A DNA stretch of 64,000 nt. Source: Vibrio cidicii. Lineage in GTDB: Bacteria > Pseudomonadota > Gammaproteobacteria > Enterobacterales > Vibrionaceae. The notes beneath the pieces are model-generated. The model ran no database searches, was not told the origin of the DNA, and saw only the letters and a list, made by a program, of their open reading frames with translations. Positions 41,540 through 50,286 of this stretch are shown here, piece after piece; positions within the stretch are counted from its first letter, which is position 1, and each line of letters opens with the position of its first letter. The position numbers were made by a program, and so were the translations under genes. The DNA lies in the NCBI RefSeq assembly GCF_009763805.1, contig NZ_CP046804.1:248001-312000 (forward strand). Direction: 5' to 3'.

Positions 41540-42394
41540 TTAGTAGAGGATCGAGTAAAGCTGGCGACGATAGCGGCTGGCTATCGCATTGCCTTGTCCA
41601 AGTGCTGAGAGGATGTCCATAAATGTCTTCTTCACCTCGCCATCACCAAGATTGAGGTTGGTTTTCAATAGGTGCCATAGTATCTCCAACGCCTCTTCCT
41701 CACGTCCTACGTTTTGGTATTGCACTGCTAGCTCACAGGCAAGCGTGTGGTTTGTTGGATCATTTTGATAGTCAAGTTCGAGTTTCTGAATTTCAGGGCT
41801 ATTAGCAGCTTGCTTTTGCAACTCTAATTTTGCTTGTAAACCTTTGAAATAGTTGTCTTGGTATTCAAGCGGAATGGATGACAGCAGTTGTTCGGCTGCT
41901 TCTGCCTGATTCGCTTCCAGCAGGCAGTCTGCCATGGCAAGTTTAACGTCACCACGTTGGTGTAGTTCCACTGGTAATGCACGCAAAGTATTTAGCGCTT
42001 GTGGATACAAACCGTTTTGCATCTGTTCGATGGCTTGCTGCAGTGCGAGCTCCTCTGCGGAGGGAAGATGCTTGCCAAGCATTGCCTGAATCACCTCAAT
42101 AGATTGAGCACCGCCAAGGCCATCGACCGCTTGGCCATTAATAAACAGAGCGATAGTGGGTAATACCTGCACACCGAATTGAGCAGCAATCGGCCCCTGT
42201 GCTTGGCAGTCCAGCAGCGCTAAGGTAAAAGCCCCTTGATATTGCTGAGCCAACTGGCGCAGAGCGGGCAGTATCTCGGTACTCTCTGGATACGCATTCG
42301 CCCAGAAATGAATCAAAATCGGTGTCTGCGCCGAGCGCTCTAGGATTTCACGAAAATTTTGTTCGTTGATATCAACAATAAAAGGGGAGTGCAT
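41540..42394 (-). CDS. cnoX: Thioredoxin-fold chaperone/co-chaperone CnoX (YbbN)
   Basis: 284 residues. An N-terminal thioredoxin-like domain (about 1-110) in which the active-site region reads FWANAYPESTEI, so the two cysteines of a true thioredoxin are absent, and then TPR-like repeats. E. coli CnoX protects proteins from oxidative aggregation and cooperates with GroEL and DnaK. The ATG at 42394 (MHSPFIVDIN) is chosen because AAGGA is placed before it. Confidence 0.92.
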   Translation of the reverse strand: MHSPFIVDINEQNFREILERSAQTPILIHFWANAYPESTEILPALRQLAQQYQGAFTLALLDCQAQGPIAAQFGVQVLPTIALFINGQAVDGLGGAQSIEVIQAMLGKHLPSAEELALQQAIEQMQNGLYPQALNTLRALPVELHQRGDVKLAMADCLLEANQAEAAEQLLSSIPLEYQDNYFKGLQAKLELQKQAANSPEIQKLELDYQNDPTNHTLACELAVQYQNVGREEEALEILWHLLKTNLNLGDGEVKKTFMDILSALGQGNAIASRYRRQLYSILY

Positions 42395-42461
42395 GTCAGG
42401 ATCCTTGTTGAATGTATAACGGCTCTGCAAGATATGGGGGAGTTGGTGCGTATTTTCAAGC

Positions 42462-42493
42462 GTAAAAACAAAACGCTGCGTAAAGCAGCGTTT
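42462..42493 (-). terminator. Terminator of ybbO
   Basis: On the minus strand AAACGCTGC / GCAGCGTTT, loop TTTAC, followed by TGTTTTT. Confidence 0.88.
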
Positions 42494-42516
42494 AGTGTCG
42501 TGGCAAGCGAAAGTGC

Positions 42517-42582
42517 CTAAATAAGAAGAAATATTGTCAGCACCACACCTACACTCAACCAGTTAAGTTGATTTAGTGTCAT
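42517..42582 (-). CDS. Possible 21-residue membrane peptide
   Basis: A short frame (MTLNQLNWLSVGVVLTIFLL plus one Ile) lies in the gap between ybbO and cnoX. It is predicted to be mostly one hydrophobic helix. There is no clear ribosome site, so it may be chance. Unknown function. Confidence 0.25.
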   Translation of the reverse strand: MTLNQLNWLSVGVVLTIFLLI

Positions 42583-42691
42583 ATTGAAACATGTCTTATG
42601 TGCGTAGATTAGGTGAAAGTTGACTTTGGTTTTGTCACGTTGAACAAGATATCACCACATTGTTACGGAAAAATTACAGATTTTGCATTGG

Positions 42692-43519
42692 TTATGCGGC
42701 GCGTCTCAAAATTTCATCCATCCAGCGAGCAGGGAAAAGCCGTTTAAGATATGCAAACAGAATGGTTGGTGTGGTGACTCGGTAACGAATTTTTGGTTTT
42801 GAGCTGGTGAGTGCGTGCAGCACTGGAGCAACGCAGGATTGTGCTGGTAAAACAAAACGGTTGCTAGAGGTCTCATTTTCTAAGCGACTACGCTGGGCAA
42901 GATAGTGTTCTTTATGCGGGCTGTTCTCAATATCAATCCATTTCATAAAAGCGGCGAGTGCATTTTGTCGAAAGCGAGTCTCGATCGGGCCGGGTTCAAG
43001 TAGAGCAATGTGGATATTACTGCCGTATAGCTCTAGGCGTAAGGTATCTGTCCAACCTTCAATAGCAAACTTAGATGCGTTATAGGCTCCGCGGTATTTC
43101 ATTGCGGCAAAGCCGAGCACGGAGCTGTTTTGAATGATTCGCCCCTCATTTTGCTGTCTCATAACTGGCAATACTTCTCGTACCAGTTGATGCCAGCCAA
43201 AAAAATTACTCTCAAATTGTTCACGCAGTGCGTCGGTGGGGAGATCTTCCAGCGCGCCGGGTTGTCCATAGGCACCGTTGTTAAATAGCCCGTACAACTC
43301 TCCATTAGTGAGCGCTAAGGTTTGCTCTACTCCACGGGTAATGCTTTGGCTATCAGCAAGATCCAACTGAATACAGGTCAAACCTTCTTGGCGTAGCCTG
43401 ATGACATCCTCTTCTTTTCGGCAGGAGGCTATCACCTTAAAGCCCTGTGCTTGCAGGGCGTGGGCACAAACATAGCCAATACCACTGGAGCAGCCAGTGA
43501 TTAATACCGATTTGGTCAT
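42692..43519 (-). CDS. ybbO: Short-chain dehydrogenase/reductase (YbbO-like)
   Basis: 275 residues, classical SDR: NADP-binding TGCSSGIGYVCA near the N-terminus, NNGAYGQ, Ser in QNSSVLGFAAMKYRGAYNASK and the catalytic YNASK motif. E. coli YbbO is an NADP-dependent aldehyde reductase and sits with ybbN and qmcA; the same neighbourhood is kept here. Substrate unknown. Confidence 0.88.
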   Translation of the reverse strand: MTKSVLITGCSSGIGYVCAHALQAQGFKVIASCRKEEDVIRLRQEGLTCIQLDLADSQSITRGVEQTLALTNGELYGLFNNGAYGQPGALEDLPTDALREQFESNFFGWHQLVREVLPVMRQQNEGRIIQNSSVLGFAAMKYRGAYNASKFAIEGWTDTLRLELYGSNIHIALLEPGPIETRFRQNALAAFMKWIDIENSPHKEHYLAQRSRLENETSSNRFVLPAQSCVAPVLHALTSSKPKIRYRVTTPTILFAYLKRLFPARWMDEILRRAA

Positions 43520-43543
43520 TTCGTTTCCTTGTTTTTGTCTTAG

Positions 43544-44459
43544 TTAGTTTTCGCTATGCACTAGACATTTTAGCGCCAGTTCAACGCGTGAATAATGGAA
43601 GGTAAATCCAAGTTCCGTCAGTTTTTTCGGTTTAGCGCGGATACTATCGAGTAGCAGACAGGCGGATTCTCCCATCAGGAGCTTGATTGCCCATTTCGGT
43701 GTCATCAACAGATGGGGGCGACCTAGCGTTTCTGGCGAGAGTTTGGCTGAAAACCTTGTTGGTCACCGGGTGAGGTGCGCTGAGGTTATATGCGCCCTGC
43801 GCATGAGGGGTCTCAAGTAAATAGACAATCGCTCGGACCATGTCTTGCAGATGAATCCATGGCAGGTATTGCTGGCCATTGCCAATCGGGCCACCTAAAC
43901 CCAGACGGTATGGTAGCAGCATTTTAGCCAGCGCACCGCCGCCTAAGCCAAGCACCACACCCGTGCGTAATAGACAAACGCGAGTGTGTTCCGATTGGGC
44001 TCGCTTAGCAATCTGTTCCCAACGTTCACACACAGTATGGGTGAAACTTTGGCTATGCACGTGCAAACTCTCATCGAAAGGATGAGCTTGTTGGTCGCCA
44101 TAATAGCCCACGGCTGAGCCACTGATGAACACGGCGGGCGGTTTAGTGCTGGCATGAATAAGTGCCACCAATTTTTCGGTCAGTTGCCAACGGCTTTGAC
44201 AAATGATCTGCTTTTGTGACTTGCTCCAGCGTTTATCTGCGATTGGTTCCCCCGCAAGGTTAATCACGGCATCAACGTCGTTCAGATCGTGCAGCTCATC
44301 TAAATGAGACAAATAAGTGATGTTACCTCGGTCAGCAAAATTGAGCCGCAGCTTAGCGGCATTCGTGTCTCTGCTCAACAATACGATTTGATGCTCACTC
44401 AATATCTTGAGTAGTTCACAGCCTATAAAACCCGTTCCACCAGTCAATAGTATCTTCAT
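43544..44459 (-). CDS. yfcH: YfcH-family NAD(P)-binding epimerase/oxidoreductase (one-base frameshift)
   Basis: SDR-type protein beginning MKILLTGGTGFIGCELLKIL (Rossmann motif GGTGFIG). The frame breaks in the C-terminal third at GCGTTTCTGG (plus strand, extra T at 43729-43731). Removing it reads LARTLGRPHLLMTPKWAIKL and runs to a stop at 43544, giving 304 residues, typical for the family. The start at 44459 has GGAGGGG five bases before it. Catalytic role of the family is unclear. Confidence 0.9.
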
Positions 44460-44671
44460 GTGCCCCTCCATGCTGTTGTTAGTATATGGCAGAGTAAAAT
44501 ACGCAGCCAACCCCAAGACAGGTCATTGATTCATTTCATTTTCGGTCAGAGCTCAATCACAGTTTTAATAAAAGGTAACAAGATGTGACAGCGCTCGAAG
44601 GTCAAGTCACATCACCAAGCGAAATTATCTGCAATTATTACAAGCAACCACCATGTTAAAGGGAAGATTGC

Positions 44672-45409
44672 ATGATGTCTGCCACGCTTGCTCTTTTGCG
44701 AGCCTTTGCCGCCAGTGCCCGAGATCTATTGCCAATTGTTGTGGTGATTGTCTTCTTTCAACTGGTGGTATTGCAGCAACCGTTACCAAACTTGATGGCC
44801 ATCGTTTCTGGCTTGGTGTTGGTTATCTTCGGTTTAACTTTCTTTATTTTCGGCTTAGAAATGGGGCTCTTTCCCATCGGCGAGTCTATGGCACAGGCAT
44901 TTGCACGTAAAGGCAGCCTGTTTTGGCTGTTCGTCTTCTCTTTTTGTTTGGGGTTTGGCACAACTATCGCAGAGCCGGCATTGACTGCTGTGGCGGACGA
45001 AGCCGCTCAAGTTGCAGCGGAAGGAGGAGTAATAGAGGAAGGTCAGGATGCCATGGATCGGTATGCCAATGGGTTGAGGATTACTGTGGCCTTATCGGTG
45101 GGAGTGGCGATTGTGTTGGGCGTGCTCCGCATTCTTAAGGGCTGGCCGATGCACTATATGATTATCGGTGGTTACGTCATTGTGGTGATTCTTACTGGCT
45201 TCGCGCCAGAAAACATCGTTGGGATTGCCTATGACTCTGGCGGCGTGACCACTTCAACCATTACCGTTCCACTCGTAACGGCGCTCGGAGTGGGGTTAGC
45301 TTCGGCGATTAAAGGGCGTAACCCGATGTTAGACGGGTTCGGCTTGATTGCTTTCGCCTCTCTCCTGCCGATGATTTTTGTCATGGTTTACGGCATGGTG
45401 ATGACATGA
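44672..45409 (+). CDS. DUF1538 membrane protein, first copy
   Basis: 245 residues with about seven hydrophobic segments. The repeated DUF1538 motif [20 protein letters not shown] lies near the C-terminus, followed by [19 protein letters not shown]. It overlaps the next gene by 4 bases (ATGA). Family of unknown function, predicted transporter. In many bacteria two such halves are fused in one chain; here they are separate genes that likely form a dimer. Confidence 0.82.
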   Translation: MMSATLALLRAFAASARDLLPIVVVIVFFQLVVLQQPLPNLMAIVSGLVLVIFGLTFFIFGLEMGLFPIGESMAQAFARKGSLFWLFVFSFCLGFGTTIAEPALTAVADEAAQVAAEGGVIEEGQDAMDRYANGLRITVALSVGVAIVLGVLRILKGWPMHYMIIGGYVIVVILTGFAPENIVGIAYDSGGVTTSTITVPLVTALGVGLASAIKGRNPMLDGFGLIAFASLLPMIFVMVYGMVMT

Positions 45410-46200
45410 TGGGGTTGAGCCATTTTTTGGATACTTTGCTCAGTACGGTGGTCGATGTAATACCCATTGCGGCCATTTTGTTTGGCTTTCAGTTTGCTGT
45501 GTTGCGCAAACCGATCCAAAATCCGCTGAAAGTGTTACTCGGTTTTATCTACGTTATCTTGGGCTTAGCACTATTTCTTATGGGGCTTGAGCTGGCACTT
45601 TTTCCTCTGGGAGAAACCATGGCAAGCCAGCTCACCGCGCCGCACTTTTTGACTCAAGTGCGTATTAGCTTAGGCAGCCAACTGGAATGGATCGACTACT
45701 ACTGGGTTTATCTGTTCGCCTTTTTTATTGGTTTTAGTACTACGGTGGCGGAGCCTTCGTTGATTGCTGTGGCAATCAAAGCGAATCAAGTCTCTGGTGG
45801 CAGTATCGGTGTCACTGGCCTGAGAGTGGCCGTGGCGCTTGGGGTTGCGGTGGGCATTGCGCTTGGCAGCTACCGTATTGTTGTTGGCGATCCCATTCAT
45901 TATTACATCATTGTCGGCTACATTGTGGTCGTTATTCAAACTTACTTTGCTCCGCGGCTGATTATTCCTCTCGCTTATGATTCTGGAGGGGTGACGACCT
46001 CGACCGTTACGGTTCCGCTGGTGACCGCATTGGGGCTTGGGCTTGCTTCCACCGTTCCCGGTCGCAATCCGCTCATCGACGGTTTTGGCCTGATTGCTTT
46101 TGCCAGCTTATTTCCCATTATCTCGGTGATGGGGTACGCGCAAATCACCCAGTGGCTGAATCGTCGGCAAGTATCAAAGGAGAATAAAAATGCGCTTTAA
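45406..46200 (+). CDS. DUF1538 membrane protein, second copy
   Basis: 264 residues, paralogous to the preceding gene, with the same C-terminal motif [20 protein letters not shown] then [19 protein letters not shown]. It has about seven membrane segments. It overlaps the PII-like gene by 11 bases. The four-gene operon hints at a transporter regulated by a PII-type sensor. Confidence 0.82.
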   Translation: MMGLSHFLDTLLSTVVDVIPIAAILFGFQFAVLRKPIQNPLKVLLGFIYVILGLALFLMGLELALFPLGETMASQLTAPHFLTQVRISLGSQLEWIDYYWVYLFAFFIGFSTTVAEPSLIAVAIKANQVSGGSIGVTGLRVAVALGVAVGIALGSYRIVVGDPIHYYIIVGYIVVVIQTYFAPRLIIPLAYDSGGVTTSTVTVPLVTALGLGLASTVPGRNPLIDGFGLIAFASLFPIISVMGYAQITQWLNRRQVSKENKNAL

Positions 46201-46540
46201 ACTGATTCTGGCGTTTGTTGAAGACAGCAAAACAGATATTGTGTTGGATGCTGCGCGTGAGGCGGGCGCGACTGGTGCGACTGTAATTAATAATGCGCGT
46301 GGTCAAGGGTTAAACCAAAAACGGACCTTCTTTGGCTTGACGTTAGAAGTACAAAAGGACGTGTTACTTTTTGTGGTGGAAGAGCACCTGTCTCGCCATA
46401 TTCTCGAAACCATTAGTGACGTCGGTGAGTTTGATGTGGAGTCGGGGCAGGGCATCGCCATCCAAATTGACATTGAGGATGCGGTGGGTGTTGCCCACCA
46501 GGTTGCCAAGTTAACCAAAGTGGTAGAGGACGAACTATGA
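46190..46540 (+). CDS. PII-family signalling protein next to DUF1538 genes
   Basis: 116 residues. The fold pattern matches the PII family: [20 protein letters not shown] start, GATGATVINNARGQG and a FFGLTLEVQKDVLLFVVEEH core. Residues typical of GlnB uridylylation are not apparent, so it is a PII-like sensor, not the nitrogen regulator. It overlaps both neighbours and is likely to bind a nucleotide and control the DUF1538 proteins, which is inference. Confidence 0.78.
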   Translation: MRFKLILAFVEDSKTDIVLDAAREAGATGATVINNARGQGLNQKRTFFGLTLEVQKDVLLFVVEEHLSRHILETISDVGEFDVESGQGIAIQIDIEDAVGVAHQVAKLTKVVEDEL

Positions 46541-46953
46541 ACAGTCATGACAGAATTCAAGTGCGGGATGTGATGGCGAACATGTATGTGATGGTCGACG
46601 GCCTGACCACAGTGCATGAAGGCATCACACTGGCCAGGAAACATCAGGTGAAAGCGTTAGTGGTCGACAAACGCCACCAAGATGATGAGTATGGGATTGT
46701 TTTGATGAACGATATTGCGAAAAAAGTGTTGGCAAAAAATCGCTCGCCGCATCGAACCAATATCTATGAGATCATGACCAAACCCGCGTTGTGCGTCTCG
46801 CCAGATATGAACGTCAAATACTGCGCGCGTTTGTTTGAACGTTTTGGCATCAGCCGTGCCCCTGTGATTGAAAATGGCAAACTGATTGGCATGGTCAGTT
46901 ACAACAACATCGTCATGAATGGCATGGCTCGGGATGACGAGCAAGAATCTTAA
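46537..46953 (+). CDS. CBS-domain protein of the DUF1538 operon
   Basis: 138 residues holding a pair of CBS motifs (VRDVMANMYVMVDGLTTVHE and IMTKPALCVSPDMNVKYCAR), which usually bind adenosine nucleotides. No other domain. The start overlaps the PII-like gene by 4 bases, so the two sensors are translated together. Confidence 0.88.
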   Translation: MNSHDRIQVRDVMANMYVMVDGLTTVHEGITLARKHQVKALVVDKRHQDDEYGIVLMNDIAKKVLAKNRSPHRTNIYEIMTKPALCVSPDMNVKYCARLFERFGISRAPVIENGKLIGMVSYNNIVMNGMARDDEQES

Positions 46954-46988
46954 ACGTACAATGCCCTGATGAAATAAGGGGAAATGTT

Positions 46989-47534
46989 GTGAAACTGTTT
47001 TTTGCTTCTGATCTGCATGGCTGTCTTGAGGCCACCAAAGCGATGTTGACATGCTTTGAAAACTCCGGTGCCGAGCATTTGATCTTGTTAGGCGATCTAT
47101 TAAATCATGGGCCGAGAAATCCGATTCCGCGCGCCTACAATCCGCCAGAAGTGGCGCGACTGCTCAATGAGTACGCCGATAAGATTATTGCTGTGCGTGG
47201 AAATTGCGATAGCGAAGTCGATCAAATGTTGCTGTCGTTTCCGATGATGATGGATTATGCCTGGGTTTTGCTTGAACCCGGGCGTAAGGTCTTCCTCACC
47301 CACGGCCATAAATACCATGCCAAACAAAAACCAGTGTTGCGCGCCGGAGATGTGTTGGTGCATGGCCACACGCATATTCCCGTAGCACAATCGGAAGACG
47401 GGAATCTTATCTTTAATCCCGGCTCGGTGACTTTCCCAAGAGAGGGCAAACCAGCCAGTTATGGGGTGTATGACTCGGGCACTTGGTCAGTGATTGCACT
47501 GAGCGGTGAAACCCTGCTTGCAACCACGATGTGA
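46989..47534 (+). CDS. yfcE: Metallophosphodiesterase YfcE
   Basis: 181 residues, calcineurin-like phosphoesterase with the metal ligands in DLHGCLEA, LGDLLNHGP, RGNCDSEVD and HGHTHIPV. E. coli YfcE cleaves phosphodiester model substrates; the true substrate is unknown. A short gap of 35 bases separates it from the CBS gene. Confidence 0.92.
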   Translation: MKLFFASDLHGCLEATKAMLTCFENSGAEHLILLGDLLNHGPRNPIPRAYNPPEVARLLNEYADKIIAVRGNCDSEVDQMLLSFPMMMDYAWVLLEPGRKVFLTHGHKYHAKQKPVLRAGDVLVHGHTHIPVAQSEDGNLIFNPGSVTFPREGKPASYGVYDSGTWSVIALSGETLLATTM

Positions 47535-47542
47535 GAAAGTGA

Positions 47543-47565
47543 AAAAGGCAGCTTGGCTGCCTTTA
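47543..47565. terminator. Bidirectional terminator between yfcE and the SelW-like gene
   Basis: 9-bp stem AAAGGCAGC / GCTGCCTTT with loop TTG, slightly overlapping the end of the minus-strand gene. Confidence 0.85.
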
Positions 47566-47841
47566 GTTTCTGTCTGAGTGGCCCAAATCTCTCTCTGGAT
47601 CAATTCTGTCTCGAACTTTTTGTTTCAGCACTTTGGCCTCAGGAAAGCCACCATCGGCTTTGCGTTCCCAAATGGATAGGTCATTACAGAAAATTTCAAA
47701 CCGGCCACCTGTATCTGGGTGAAGGCTAACTGTCTCAATTTCTTCACTGAAGGTGTGCAGCAGTTCTTGTGCCAACCAGGCGGAGCGGAGCATCCAATTG
47801 CACTGACGGCAGTAATAGATGTCAATTTTCGCTTTTGTCAT
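47563..47841 (-). CDS. SelW/SelT (Rdx family) thioredoxin-like protein
   Basis: 92 residues with a CxxC redox motif (YYCRQCNWMLRSAWLAQELL, Cys11 and Cys14) and the Rdx tail GGRFEIFCNDLSIWERKADG. The selenocysteine of some homologues is replaced by Cys. Function unsettled, probably thiol redox. Ten bases after the end of the corrected TSUP permease, so likely in an operon. Confidence 0.88.
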   Translation of the reverse strand: MTKAKIDIYYCRQCNWMLRSAWLAQELLHTFSEEIETVSLHPDTGGRFEIFCNDLSIWERKADGGFPEAKVLKQKVRDRIDPERDLGHSDRN

Positions 47842-47850
47842 ACTTTTCCT

Positions 47851-48615
47851 TTAAAACAACAATTTTAAACCAACGGCGAAACGTGAGCACTTCAAAGGCA
47901 ATTTTGACTAAGTTATTGCTAACTCGTTGGCTTATCCAAGCGCCCAAACCACCCCGAGGAAGGAACTCAATAGCAGCACGGGCAACCAAGACCAGTGAAC
48001 GGGAGCACCAGCTTTTACCACGGCCAATCCACCGATGCCGTTCCAGAATAGACCGACGCAAATCATTGTCAATGCGACGGCTTGTTTGTAGCTGTACCCA
48101 AACCAGCGCACCAAAAAGATCGTCACCAAAAGCCCTGACCCAGCAGTTAACGATCCGTTAATGACGCCAATCAAAGCCATCACTATGCCGCCAATCGTCC
48201 ATCCATAACTATCTCTATGATTGGGGTGTTCACTCTGGCCGAGCTGTTTTTTAAAACGCGAATAGATACCTAACGCCAGTATCATCAAACCAAGCAGTGT
48301 CTGAGCGATTTTCTCCGGGATAAGTATCACTAAATTCGCGCCCGTGACTACACCAATACTGCCTGTCAAAACCAGATACACAATAACCTTGCCATTAAGT
48401 GAACCTGAACGAAAGTGAGTGAGGGCAGCACCCAATCCGAGTGCAACGCTAGCCAGTTTATGGGTCGCGAGAGCAACCGAAAAAGGAAGCCCCATAAAAA
48501 TAAGAAGAGGGAACTGCAGTAAGCCAGCACCGCCTCCAGATATAGAGGCGAGGGTGTTGGCCAGCAGTGAACCCAAAAACAGCAGAGCAGTGTTAATCCA
48601 ATCCATTGAATTCAC
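47851..48615 (-). CDS. TSUP (TauE/SafE) permease with two frame lesions
   Basis: As read, the gene stops at 47932 after SSFLGVVWALG. The family tail lies beyond it in another frame (NNLVKIAFEVLTF). Two changes restore it: one G missing from the GGGG run near 47953-47956, giving SFLGGGLGAW, and one extra base in GAAAC at 47878-47882 (GTTTCG on the gene strand), after which the tail reads LTFAVGLKLLF and stops at 47851. The result is a 254-residue protein of normal length with about eight membrane segments. Substrate unknown, probably a sulfur-containing anion. Confidence 0.8.
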
Positions 48616-48639
48616 TAAAAAGGGAGTGTGGCCTCCCTT
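48616..48639 (-). terminator. Terminator of toxRS
   Basis: On the minus strand AAGGGAG / CTCCCTT with a 6-base loop, then TTT. Just after the toxS stop. Confidence 0.78.
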
Positions 48640-48645
48640 GGTTGA

Positions 48646-49164
48646 TTAGTTCGAGAACAGCACGGTTGAGCCGTGATTTAGGCTCGTTAATAGCAGCGTT
48701 TTTTCGTTGACGATGTCAATACGACGGCTTTGCTGTGCATCCATTTTGAACACTTTGGTGATCACTTTCAGCTGTGCTTCAGAGAAATCTTGGCTTTTCG
48801 ATGAGGAAATATCTTTAAACTCTTTTGGTGTAACCAAGAGATAGTTATCACTGACATCCCATTGGCCCGATTCGGAAATACTAATCGTGACTTCTTGGGA
48901 AGATTCATGTGAAAACAGCTTGAGCATTGCAACACGGATGTAATTGCCATTTGGTAAATACTTGACATTCGACGTCACGGTCACTTTGCGCAAAGGGCCC
49001 ACGCTACCATCAGGGTTGAGTTCATCATTGATCACCGTGACCATATTTGACTGCCACTCATTGGCGGCGAGAATTTGCTCAACCTTCAGATCGCTTCCCC
49101 AGTAAAGCCAAGCACTAAAGAGAGAGGATGCCACCAAAAGTAAAGAGGCGATTTTTATTTTCAT
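48646..49164 (-). CDS. toxS: ToxR-stabilising protein ToxS
   Basis: 172 residues. One N-terminal membrane anchor (MKIKIASLLLVASSLFSAWL), the rest periplasmic. ToxS interacts with the periplasmic part of ToxR and keeps it active. The start at 49164 is preferred over 49179 since GAGG lies at the right distance; the upstream ATG overlaps the toxR stop as ATGA. Second gene of toxRS. Confidence 0.93.
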   Translation of the reverse strand: MKIKIASLLLVASSLFSAWLYWGSDLKVEQILAANEWQSNMVTVINDELNPDGSVGPLRKVTVTSNVKYLPNGNYIRVAMLKLFSHESSQEVTISISESGQWDVSDNYLLVTPKEFKDISSSKSQDFSEAQLKVITKVFKMDAQQSRRIDIVNEKTLLLTSLNHGSTVLFSN

Positions 49165-49175
49165 GCGTGTCCTCA

Positions 49176-50031
49176 TCATTTACAAATGGAGCCTAAATCA
49201 TTCTGATCGGCCACAATTCTCAACGTAATGTTCTCGCCAGAATGGTTGAGATTGTGAATGTAGTTCAGGGTTAGCTGATTGTTTTGTCCACCCGTCGCAA
49301 TGACTTTGACGGGGGTTGATTCACCAGAGTGAACTTGTGAATATTTATGTACGCATTGTTCAATAGACGGTAGCCAAGCCTGCAACGGCGGATGGTTGAT
49401 AGGGGTTAGCACTTGAATGGTACCGATGTTCGCCAATACTCGGAACCGAGACTCTGCTGGATTGGTAAACAGAATGACACTTATCGGCAGCAAGACGGAC
49501 AATACCCACATAGCGATAATATACCAACGTGTTTTGGGCGCAGTTTCTTGGCTCTTTGGGATGATGTGTTTCGGTTTCGAGTAAAGCGTGCTCATTGTCG
49601 TCGGGCGTAAATTCAGCAACGTCGTTGTTGGAAACCTCTGCTACGGGTGCATCTTCACTACTACTCGGCTTGTCTGATAACAAAGGGTTGATTCTCTCTA
49701 CCGAACAGATAAGTTGATATCCGCGCTTTGGCACCGTTTTCACAAATTCAGGGGACTTGGTGGAATCTTTGAGCATTTTACGTAGCGTAGAGATAGCTTG
49801 GGTCAAACTGGAGTCGTCCACTTCGAACCCCTGTTCACGCCAGACAAACTCATGCAATTCGTTACGACTTATAACTTCATTTGGTCTCTCTGCCAACATC
49901 AGCAGAATACGACTCTCATTGCTGCCCAGTCGTACGATTTCGTTGCTGAAATCTTGATCAAGTAGTGTATTGCTGTTCGGATCAAAAACGAACCGTTGTG
50001 CGATAACAAACTTAGTGCCGATATGACTCAT
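49176..50031 (-). CDS. toxR: Membrane transcription regulator ToxR (one-base frameshift)
   Basis: A winged-helix regulator with an OmpR-type DNA-binding domain (about 5-110; SNESRILLMLAERPNEVISR and VKTVPKRGYQLI), a variable linker, a single membrane helix (WYIIAMWVLSVLLPISVILF) and a periplasmic domain with two cysteines (IEQCVHKY, LGSICK). The frame breaks in the linker at one of two adjacent GAAAC pentamers (plus strand 49568-49572 or 49574-49578). Removing one A joins HALLE to the downstream frame and gives 284 residues. Divergent from htpG. Confidence 0.93.
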
Positions 50032-50182
50032 GACATTCTTCTTATGTTATGTTTTTTATTTTTCAATAACTTATGATTATTTGGGGCGCTAATGGTTACA
50101 TTAAAAATACTAATGTTTCCGTATGTATGCGGATAGGATAATTAAATTCATGCAAAAAAACAGCGTTTTCCCCACAATTGAC

Positions 50183-50210
50183 CTTGAATTTACATTTGTC
50201 AGCCACATGT
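50183..50210 (+). promoter_or_regulatory. Sigma-32 heat-shock promoter of htpG
   Basis: CTTGAA, 14 bases, CCACATGT: close to the sigma-32 consensus CTTGAA-N13-15-CCCCATNT. It lies about 75 bases before the start and shares the 250-base divergent region with toxR. Confidence 0.88.
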
Positions 50211-50286
50211 TAAGTAGCAGAACATCCAAGATGTACAATCAACCTATTTAGTCGTTAATACTGCTTAAAGTTACATTGGAGTGAAA

